43,720 nt of DNA, from positions 1 through 43,720 of IMG/VR virus record IMGVR_UViG_3300013100_000006; one strand, 5' to 3'. The position numbers were made by a program, and so were the translations under genes. Source of the DNA: a virus. This document shows, piece by piece, positions 38,283-43,720 of the stretch. The stretch's first letter is position 1; every line of letters starts with the position of its first letter. A model generated the notes under the pieces. That model was given only the letters and a program-made list of their open reading frames with translations, was not told where the DNA came from and made no database searches.

Positions 38283-39102
38283 AGGCTACCCGACGAAGCA
38301 GCGCACGGTAGGCCGGTGTGTGCACGTAGGCGTCACCGTGGGTCTGGTACAGCTTCGCGCCCTCTTCGGCAAGCTGCGCTCGCGTGATGGGCGTGTTCGA
38401 CGCCTGCGGGCCTCCACGGCCCCCGCCCGTGTGCACCTGTGCCTGCGGGATGATGTTCACCGGGTCTTGGCTGTTCGCCTTGTCGTAGAGCGACGAGACG
38501 TAGGCCAGTGCGGCGCGGGCTTGGAAACCGCCCTGATCCATCATCGCGTTGAACGCCGCCTTCTCATGCGGCTCTGCGTTCTCCGACGCCCACGCCACGA
38601 CGGCATCCGCCCGCTCCGCGCCGCCGAGGAACTCGACCTGCTCGGCTGCTTCCTTCGCCCGCTTCTCGTTCTCGGCCCCCACGAACTCCTTGAACGAGTT
38701 CTCCAGAATCGAGAGCATCTCAGCCGCGCCCGGCGTCGGGTTCTGCGCGAAGTGCGCCTTGAGCCCGTCGAAGTTGCCGGTCTTGGCCGCGAGTTGCACC
38801 AGTTCGTTTTCCTCACCGAGGCCCTGATTGCCGAGCCACGTGAGGGAGATGTCCAGCGACTGGTGGCCGGTCTTGGCCCACTCAACCGTCTTGGCCGCTT
38901 CTGCCGGCTCTGTAGCTGCCGGAGTCGCTGCCGGGGCGGGAGCGGCTGGAGTCGGTGCGGGGGTCGCAGGCGCTGCCGCAGCAGCCCGGGCAGCAGCCGC
39001 TGCCTCGTCACCCGACATCACGACAGTGCCGCCACCGCCTGCGCCGCCCGTGCCATCGTTTGCCTCGTCCATCTTGATGAACCGCTTCGAGAAGAAAATC
39101 AT
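38281..39102 (-). CDS. Capsid assembly scaffolding protein (T7 gp9-like)
   Basis: I keep the ATG at 39102 (273 residues) because AGGAG lies five bases upstream and the start overlaps the portal stop as TAAATG; an internal ATG at 39072 has no ribosome site. The protein is acidic and alanine/proline-rich at the N-terminus (a run of PAPTPAAPAPA-like repeats) and helical in the second half, ending basic (YRALLRRVA), as expected of scaffolds whose C-terminus binds the capsid protein. T7 gp9 has 307 residues. Place between portal and capsid confirms the role. Confidence 0.88.
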   Translation of the reverse strand: MIFFSKRFIKMDEANDGTGGAGGGGTVVMSGDEAAAAARAAAAAPATPAPTPAAPAPAATPAATEPAEAAKTVEWAKTGHQSLDISLTWLGNQGLGEENELVQLAAKTGNFDGLKAHFAQNPTPGAAEMLSILENSFKEFVGAENEKRAKEAAEQVEFLGGAERADAVVAWASENAEPHEKAAFNAMMDQGGFQARAALAYVSSLYDKANSQDPVNIIPQAQVHTGGGRGGPQASNTPITRAQLAEEGAKLYQTHGDAYVHTPAYRALLRRVA

Positions 39103-40677
39103 TTACGCTCCTTGGTTTCGAACTTGTTGTGCTGCCACGCCCGGTACTGCGGCTGCTGCTGCGTCTTGTGCCTTAGATGCTGCGATCATCTGCTGCGCAT
39201 CCTGCTCCGATAGCACGTACTCGTTCGGGTCGAGCCCACGCGCTTGGAAGATCTTGGCGATGATCGGTTGCAGCTTGAGTCGCTGGAGAACGATCGGCGG
39301 GATGTTGGCGAGGTTAGCGATATCAGCGATGCACATCTGGAGCAGTTCCAGATCACCGTTACGGGACAGCGCGTCCATGCCTGTGATGATGACCGGCTTT
39401 AGCCCACTCTCTCCCGCCTTCACCCCCTGCACTTCGATCAGCCAGTAGGCGATGGGCGTCTGCATGTCCACCGCGAGTCGCGAGTAGACGCCCCCGAGGC
39501 TCGTCTCCAGTTCCTGCGCCACGGCCGAGACTTCTGCCGCCGTCGTACGCTCACTGTCTCGGATCACGGAACCGATCATCAAGAATGTCTTTCCGATCCG
39601 GTTGATGTAGTCCGTGTTCAGCGCCTGCATCGGCTGGAGGTTGATGTTGCCGCCGTTCACCACTGGCGCGATGTCGTTCGGCATGCCGGGCAGCGCGTCA
39701 CCGTTCTTCGATGCTGCGTAGTCCTGCACGCTGGTCTGCCCTGCCGGGTTCACCAGCCAGCGGAATTCGCTAGCCAGCACCGCAGCCTGCAACGCAGCCT
39801 CTGACAGCATGCTGATCGCTTCGAGGTCACCCGCGCACTGCTCCACCAGCCCGGTGCCGTAGTTGTTCTCGTCAGCAAGCTCCCACGTCAGCGGACGGTA
39901 CGGCATGGCCTCTTCCGTGAACTCGCCGTAATACGGGGAGTCCTTACCAACCGATGCCGGGGTGAGGTCGATGTCATCCACCGCCTGCGTCATGATGTAC
40001 TTCTTCTTGTCCTCATCCCAACGCAGCGATACGAAATGCTCTACCCACTTCTCGATGGAGGCCGACAGGTCATCGCTGATCGTGTACCGCGTGGCCGACG
40101 CTGCGAGAATCCTCTGCGTCTGATCCGTCAGTTCATCGAACAGTAGCTTATCCCGCATGATGACTCGGATCACCTTGCCTACCTGATTGCGCTTCACCAC
40201 GTAGTTGCGAAGCCCGACCGTCCGCAGGCCGTCTGTCTTGACGCCCTTGCCATGCGGCAGGACCAGCAGCACGTTACCGGTGACGATAAGGTGCTTGATG
40301 GCGCTGTACAGCTTCGGGCGGGATGAGAACTGTTCGAGGTGCTTCACGCAGTTGCGCTCTGCCACCGCGAGGGCCGACTCAAGCTCCGTCGTGTCCTTGC
40401 CCTGACCGGTAATCTGCTGTAGTACCTTGTCTGGAATGTCGAAGCGGAAGAACGGCCGGGACGGCGCGAACAGTGCGAGCATCACCTTGTTGGCAAGGTT
40501 GTTCACCGACTGCGAGCCGACCGACTGATAGTCGTTCTCCATCTCTTCGAGGTTTTCGTTGTAGCCAATCGGGGGCATTAGGATCGGCTGCGTCAGCCCT
40601 GCGTATCGCTCACAACGTGTGAGGAACGCAGAGCGGCTGCCGTCCAACGCCTCCCAATCTCGGCGGAGGTCTGCCAT
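39103..40677 (-). CDS. Portal / head-tail connector protein (T7 gp8-like)
   Basis: AAGGAG precedes the ATG at 40677. The 524-residue protein (T7 gp8 has 536) has the family features SAFLTRCERYAGLTQPILMP, then VGSQSVNNLANKVMLALFAP with SRPFFRFDIP, and later RDSERTTAAEVSAVAQELET. It forms the dodecameric gate through which DNA is packaged and ejected. The C-terminal 40 residues are alanine- and glutamine-rich. The order portal, scaffold, capsid is as in T7. Confidence 0.95.
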   Translation of the reverse strand: MADLRRDWEALDGSRSAFLTRCERYAGLTQPILMPPIGYNENLEEMENDYQSVGSQSVNNLANKVMLALFAPSRPFFRFDIPDKVLQQITGQGKDTTELESALAVAERNCVKHLEQFSSRPKLYSAIKHLIVTGNVLLVLPHGKGVKTDGLRTVGLRNYVVKRNQVGKVIRVIMRDKLLFDELTDQTQRILAASATRYTISDDLSASIEKWVEHFVSLRWDEDKKKYIMTQAVDDIDLTPASVGKDSPYYGEFTEEAMPYRPLTWELADENNYGTGLVEQCAGDLEAISMLSEAALQAAVLASEFRWLVNPAGQTSVQDYAASKNGDALPGMPNDIAPVVNGGNINLQPMQALNTDYINRIGKTFLMIGSVIRDSERTTAAEVSAVAQELETSLGGVYSRLAVDMQTPIAYWLIEVQGVKAGESGLKPVIITGMDALSRNGDLELLQMCIADIANLANIPPIVLQRLKLQPIIAKIFQARGLDPNEYVLSEQDAQQMIAASKAQDAAAAAVPGVAAQQVRNQGA

Positions 40678-40686
40678 GTGCGCTCC

Positions 40687-41097
40687 TTACGAAAGGCGAA
40701 TGCCAGTCATGCCGCCACTCGATCCGTTGCCGTACTGGTTGCGCGGGTTACGCCGCTTGTCCTGCTCGTCCGTCGAGGCAGTCGTGTCGCCCGTGAGGTC
40801 CACCGTCGGCTTGTCCGTCTGACCGGCCTTGTCCTTCGCCTCCTGCACGAGCTTCTGCTGGTTCTGCATCGCCTGCTGTGCCGACTGCTGCGCCTGCAAG
40901 GACGAGTTCTGCGCCTCCAGAGCGGCCTGCTGCTGCGCCTGCGACTGCTGGAGTGCTGCATCGCTTGCAGCCTTCTGTGCCGCCGCCTGAGCGTCCGCAG
41001 CCGCACGCGTGGCCGCAGCCTGCTGTGCTGCCGCGTCTCGGATCGCGCTGCCGTCGTTGCCGCCCCATCCCATGATGCTGCCGATGATCTTACCCAT
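40687..41097 (-). CDS. Small Ala/Gln-rich virion-type protein (136 aa), T7 gp7.3/gp6.7-like by position
   Basis: The ATG at 41097 has AAGGAG five bases upstream; the GTG six bases earlier lies inside that site. It starts MGKIIGSIMGWGGNDGSAIR, has a long alanine/glutamine coiled coil (about 20-90) and ends in a disordered basic tail closing with SSGGMTGIRLS. The neighbouring gene ends PTGIRIS and also starts MGxI. T7 gp7.3 has a comparable small size, position before the portal and glycine-rich end, so a minor virion protein ejected at infection is likely. Similarity is in style only. Confidence 0.65.
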   Translation of the reverse strand: MGKIIGSIMGWGGNDGSAIRDAAAQQAAATRAAADAQAAAQKAASDAALQQSQAQQQAALEAQNSSLQAQQSAQQAMQNQQKLVQEAKDKAGQTDKPTVDLTGDTTASTDEQDKRRNPRNQYGNGSSGGMTGIRLS

Positions 41098-41106
41098 GCT
41101 CACTCC

Positions 41107-41676
41107 TTACGAGATGCGAATGCCGGTCGGCCGGTTCGTGAAACCTCCCGGTCGCTTGCGTTGATCTTCTGCGCCCGCCGAGGGGCTGCCGCCGTCGGCA
41201 CCGTCTGCCGTTACCTGAGACACGTCCGCGCTCGCTTGCTCCGGCGACTTGTTCTGGTAGTCTCGAATCTGCGACTGCACGTTGAGCGCGTTCACGTTCT
41301 GCACCTGCGATTGCGTCTGGCCCTGCTGCGTGTACTGCCGCTGCTGTGCCGCCGACTCCGCAACCTTGGCTGCCTGCCGGCTTGCTTCTTCTGCCGAAGC
41401 GCGCTGCGCATTGGCCGCATCGGTCTGCTGCTTAATCTCAGCCATGCGGCGGTTGTCCCACGTACTCTGCGCTTGGCCCTGAATGCCGCTGAAATTCGCG
41501 ACACCGCCTAGGCCCGGCCCATACGATTGACCCACCTTCCACGGGTCAGCCGACGCGAGGTCCTTGAGTGCGTTCATGTCCATCGAGTTCATCTCGTCTT
41601 GCGAGACGGTCTTGTACTTCGGTGCGTCGACGAGGCCACCGCTACTGTCGTCCTGCGGCTTGAAGATGTTACCCAT
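41107..41676 (-). CDS. Gln-rich virion-type protein (189 aa) sharing termini with its neighbour
   Basis: AAGGAG precedes the ATG at 41676. It starts MGNIFKPQDDSSGGLVDAPK, has a glutamine/alanine-rich coiled coil (about 75-140) and ends DQRKRPGGFTNRPTGIRIS. The ends match the downstream protein (MGxI at the start; E/DQxKR and TGIR[IL]S at the end), while the middle differs. The two look like paralogues or proteins using a common docking tail. Place before portal suggests a minor virion or head-tail assembly protein. No enzyme motif. Confidence 0.7.
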   Translation of the reverse strand: MGNIFKPQDDSSGGLVDAPKYKTVSQDEMNSMDMNALKDLASADPWKVGQSYGPGLGGVANFSGIQGQAQSTWDNRRMAEIKQQTDAANAQRASAEEASRQAAKVAESAAQQRQYTQQGQTQSQVQNVNALNVQSQIRDYQNKSPEQASADVSQVTADGADGGSPSAGAEDQRKRPGGFTNRPTGIRIS

Positions 41677-42117
41677 TCAAAGCTCCTTGATTAGCTGCTC
41701 GGATTCGCTGCGGAATCCTGCGCGTTGGTAGACACGAGCCAGCCGCTTATCCTGCGTGAGCGCATCGCCTACACAGACCACTCGACATTGCTCGTCCTCG
41801 GCAAGGATGTCGAGCGCACGCAGCACCTTACGGTAGTCTCCGCCCGCTCGAATGCGGATTACCAGCATCTCACTCAACACGCGAAGCTCGGAGTTGTACC
41901 ACGGGACTCCGACGCAGTAGACGATCACGAAATGGTCATCGACCCGAACAGCCTTGAGCCGACCATCCGACACCGATCGGAAGCAGTCGTCCACGTTGAT
42001 GTGTGCGAACCACGACTTAGCGCCCGACTTCTTCGCTTGCTCTGCCACATGCACCATCGCGTCGTAGAACTCCCATCCTTGCTGGCAATCCCACTCGTCA
42101 CTCTGTAACAAAACCAT
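41677..42117 (-). CDS. GNAT-like protein (146 aa) after RNA polymerase
   Basis: GGAGC precedes the ATG at 42117, and the start overlaps the previous gene by 20 bases. The C-terminal half has the look of an N-acetyltransferase: a strand and helix at GGDYRKVLRALDILAEDEQC, a strand RVVCVGDAL and the closing signature RLARVYQRAGFRSES, where GNAT proteins have 'Y...GF'. The acetyl-CoA pyrophosphate loop (Q/RxxGxG/A) is not evident, so it may be a degenerate, non-catalytic GNAT fold. Such proteins occur at this place in phiKMV-like genomes and near T7 gp13, which helps virion assembly. Confidence 0.6.
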   Translation of the reverse strand: MVLLQSDEWDCQQGWEFYDAMVHVAEQAKKSGAKSWFAHINVDDCFRSVSDGRLKAVRVDDHFVIVYCVGVPWYNSELRVLSEMLVIRIRAGGDYRKVLRALDILAEDEQCRVVCVGDALTQDKRLARVYQRAGFRSESEQLIKEL

Positions 42118-42403
42118 CGCGAAGCTCCTTGAAGATGCGTTGGTAGGCCAGTGCTTGAGCTACCTCCATCGGTGTACTGGTGTTCACCACGATCGGCATC
42201 GGGAACTTGCGCTCCAGTTCAGCCATCACATGCGGCGAGAGGCGGGTCACCACAACTACCTTTTCCTTGCCTAGATAGTCTACCGATTCACCCGTCTGTT
42301 TCAGTTGACTATCTAGGACTGAATCAGGTGAAGAAGAACTTGCTGCGAAGAACTTCCCGCAGATCGAGTTGACCTTTGCGCGGAGTTTCTGGAAGAAGCC
42401 CAT
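42098..42403 (-). CDS. Hypothetical protein (101 aa) overlapping the RNA polymerase end and carrying two promoters
   Basis: AAGGAGA precedes the ATG at 42403; the first 80 bases overlap the RNA polymerase 3' end. The N-terminus MGFFQKLRAKVNSICGKFFA is basic and amphipathic, followed by a serine-rich linker. A compact alpha/beta half follows (KVVVVTRLSPHVMAELERKF, then IVVNTSTPMEVAQALAYQRI). Codons 26-46 are constrained by two oppositely directed phage promoters, which encode DSVLDS and SVDYLG. Function unknown. Its place corresponds to the small genes following polymerase in phiKMV. Confidence 0.75.
   Translation of the reverse strand: MGFFQKLRAKVNSICGKFFAASSSSPDSVLDSQLKQTGESVDYLGKEKVVVVTRLSPHVMAELERKFPMPIVVNTSTPMEVAQALAYQRIFKELRDGFVTE
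42270..42289 (-). promoter_or_regulatory. Phage promoter for the structural block (inside a gene)
   Basis: Minus-strand GAATCGGTAGACTATCTAGG matches the consensus. It lies in coding sequence just after RNA polymerase and would drive the GNAT-like, virion, portal and scaffold genes. Confidence 0.85.
42300..42318 (+). promoter_or_regulatory. Oppositely directed phage promoter, antisense to RNA polymerase
   Basis: Plus-strand TTCAGTTGACTATCTAGGA differs from the consensus by one base (T for A in GTAGAC) and keeps GACTATCTAGGA intact. It is back to back with the minus-strand promoter ten bases away; the cores form an 11-bp inverted repeat. Transcription would run through the polymerase gene in antisense. 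Confidence 0.65.
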
Positions 42404-43720
42404 TGTGCATCTCCTTGAAGAGTTCCAGAGGATCGTTATTCTCGTACATCGAGACGAACTGTTCCCGGATGATGTTGTAAAGACGTTCCGTGTCCGCTGC
42501 ATGCGTACCGTAATCGTCATGGATCATAGCTAGAGACTGGATACCCTCAGCCTTAGCAGCGAGAGTAGTAAGACACATATGCGCAGCGTCCATGCTATGC
42601 ACGAAGTTAGGAGATAGACCGTTCTTGTGCCCGTTCACGTCAGGACGATCGGAAGTAGAACCAACACGGATACGAACCCCACCCAACAGGATAGAGTTAA
42701 TCGTAACGATGTCAGCCTCTTGATACACTTGCCGGACCTTGAAACCAATCGGAGTGAACCATTCGATCTGTTGAGTCTGGGCTTTTATAATGGTCTGTGC
42801 TGCACGTTGCAGATAGTCCATCGCTTCACGCGCTGCGATAACCACTTGACCGATTGCTCTCCACACGAAGTGCGAGAGATACGATGCTGCGAAGCTATAC
42901 GACTCTCGCTTGAACTCAGGTGCCTTACCAAGCCGCATATAGTCTGCGACGATGAAGTCTGCACACGAGAACCGCGTAGAGCCGTACGGCAGGGTCATCA
43001 CACTGCGCTTGACCAGCGAGCGACTGATCCCGTGCTGAATCCAGAGTTCGAGGTACTCACGATCCCGCGCCCACCGCTTCGCTGCTTCTTCGTCTGCGTG
43101 CTCCGGCTCCGCTTTGGCCTGCTCGGCTCGAAGTAGCGAGAGAACAACCTCAGCAACCTGAGCGTAAATGTCGTTCGGGCGTTCTCCGTCAGTGAGGTTG
43201 GTTGCCCTTCCACCCACCGAATCTCGTAGCATTGCGCTGAAATGCTGGAGTCCGTTGCAGCTACCATCGAGGCCGACGGGAAGGTGCGACACAAACTGTG
43301 CACCTGATCGAACAGCCCTACAATATGCCTCGAATTCTCTGCATGCTGCCAAGAATTGCAGAGGACAGTCAGCATCCATCCACTCTCTGTGGCGTGTAGG
43401 CTCGCGCCCGATCGCTTCAAGCAGCTCCGCGTTGTCGTCAACCCATTTCTCCTGTTCTGCGTGCGGCACCTTGTCAATGCCGAATTTGTTCGCGATGTTG
43501 CGCTTGAACCATGCCACAGCGTGCGGCGTGTCCAGCGGCTTACCATCCGCAAAGTGGATTAGCGCCTTCTGCACGTCGCTCCCCTGCGGCGATACGACGG
43601 TCGTAATCGCGTAGGCCCGTGTTCGGAAATCCGCCTGATACATGAAGTAGATCGCCTCGTACTCGCGGAACTTGCGAGCGACGCGCATCGCCGTACCGAA
43701 ACGGCCCCACTTCGTGAACC
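42324..43720 (-). CDS. Phage single-subunit RNA polymerase, C-terminal catalytic part
   Basis: This is the 3' part of the polymerase that begins at 1222. In full-length numbering the catalytic residues are visible: the first aspartate in LDGSCNGLQHFSAML (D518, T7 D537), the lysine in VKRSVMTLPYGS (K604, T7 K631) with the tyrosine of YGS (Y612, T7 Y639), and the second aspartate in IHDDYGT (D768, T7 D812). The C-terminus SKFFFT ends in aromatic residues like the T7 'foot' (FAFA). The segment between GFKVRQVYQEADIVT and GLSPNFVHSMD should carry the promoter specificity loop. The last 80 bases overlap the next gene (42098-42403). A plus-strand copy of the phage promoter lies just beyond the stop codon and points into this gene. 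Confidence 0.97.
   Translation of the reverse strand, partial: FTKWGRFGTAMRVARKFREYEAIYFMYQADFRTRAYAITTVVSPQGSDVQKALIHFADGKPLDTPHAVAWFKRNIANKFGIDKVPHAEQEKWVDDNAELLEAIGREPTRHREWMDADCPLQFLAACREFEAYCRAVRSGAQFVSHLPVGLDGSCNGLQHFSAMLRDSVGGRATNLTDGERPNDIYAQVAEVVLSLLRAEQAKAEPEHADEEAAKRWARDREYLELWIQHGISRSLVKRSVMTLPYGSTRFSCADFIVADYMRLGKAPEFKRESYSFAASYLSHFVWRAIGQVVIAAREAMDYLQRAAQTIIKAQTQQIEWFTPIGFKVRQVYQEADIVTINSILLGGVRIRVGSTSDRPDVNGHKNGLSPNFVHSMDAAHMCLTTLAAKAEGIQSLAMIHDDYGTHAADTERLYNIIREQFVSMYENNDPLELFKEMHNGLLPETPRKGQLDLREVLRSKFFFT
43598..43720. repeat. Right copy of the 123-bp terminal overlap
   Basis: Exact copy of bases 1-123, encoding the same polymerase residues (about 367-407). It should be trimmed when the circular sequence of 43,597 bases is used. 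Confidence 0.9.

Noticed and set aside
1-43720. Z-genome (diaminopurine) biosynthesis system
   Set aside because: A MazZ-like protein and a family A polymerase are present, but no PurZ-like synthetase or DatZ phosphohydrolase was found, so the pathway is incomplete.
1-43720. CRISPR arrays, insertion sequences or integrase genes
   Set aside because: No regularly spaced repeats other than the fibre heptads, no transposase or recombinase motifs and no lysogeny genes were seen; the phage looks strictly lytic.

Overview
The window is a complete (or nearly complete) genome of a T7-like podovirus that encodes its own RNA polymerase, with the gene order typical of phiKMV-like Autographiviridae: the single-subunit RNA polymerase gene lies after the replication genes and directly before the structural genes, not in the early region as in T7. 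The first and last 123 bases are identical and the junction falls inside the RNA polymerase gene, so the sequence is best read as a circularly closed contig of 43,597 unique bases opened at an arbitrary point. Joining the ends gives an intact 831-residue polymerase. Every supported gene is on the minus strand, so transcription runs from high to low coordinates. The host cannot be fixed from the sequence. The high-GC coding, strong AGGAGG ribosome sites and SAR-endolysin/spanin lysis set indicate a Gram-negative host, plausibly a high-GC proteobacterium.

Layout in transcription order. (1) 18.4-19.9 kb is a non-coding control region. It holds four tandem host-type sigma70 promoters, a phage-type promoter upstream of them, a 20-bp direct repeat in a C-rich tract where the physical ends could lie, and a leader with a run of hairpins, three of which resemble tRNA arms. 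(2) 13.9-18.4 kb is an early cassette of about 18 very small, translationally coupled genes of unknown function, including three membrane proteins, one predicted exported protein and a four-cysteine protein. (3) 7.7-13.9 kb carries unknown coiled-coil and SSB-tip-like proteins, primase, DnaB-type helicase, a possible nucleotidyltransferase, a cupin-like protein and an ATP-dependent DNA ligase. (4) 1.2-7.6 kb carries family A DNA polymerase, a putative ssDNA-binding protein ending in a bacterial SSB-like tip, a 5'-3' exonuclease, an endonuclease VII-like nuclease, a DEDDy exonuclease with a zinc ribbon and a MazZ/DUF5664-like nucleotide pyrophosphohydrolase. RNA polymerase follows and wraps around the window ends.

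(5) 37.1-42.4 kb, going leftward: small post-polymerase proteins, two small virion-like proteins with matching termini, portal, scaffold, major capsid and a rho-independent terminator. (6) 24.1-37.1 kb: tail tubular proteins A and B, three internal virion proteins (the last with a lytic transglycosylase domain) and a tail fibre with a long heptad-repeat shaft. (7) 19.9-24.1 kb: tail-fibre assembly-like protein, holin, small and large terminase, two small unknowns, SAR endolysin and overlapping Rz/Rz1 spanins.

Regulation can largely be read from the DNA. Host polymerase would start at the tandem early promoters. The phage polymerase would then use at least six nearly identical sites with consensus TCRGTAGACTATCTAGGA: one in the control region, two before DNA polymerase, one inside the gene after RNA polymerase, one before the capsid gene and one before the tail fibre. 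A seventh copy faces the opposite way and would make RNA antisense to the RNA polymerase gene. No wholly new multi-gene system can be proved from sequence alone. The most promising leads are the antisense promoter, the structured early leader, the early micro-gene cassette, the MazZ-like protein without PurZ, and the SSB-tip mimics.
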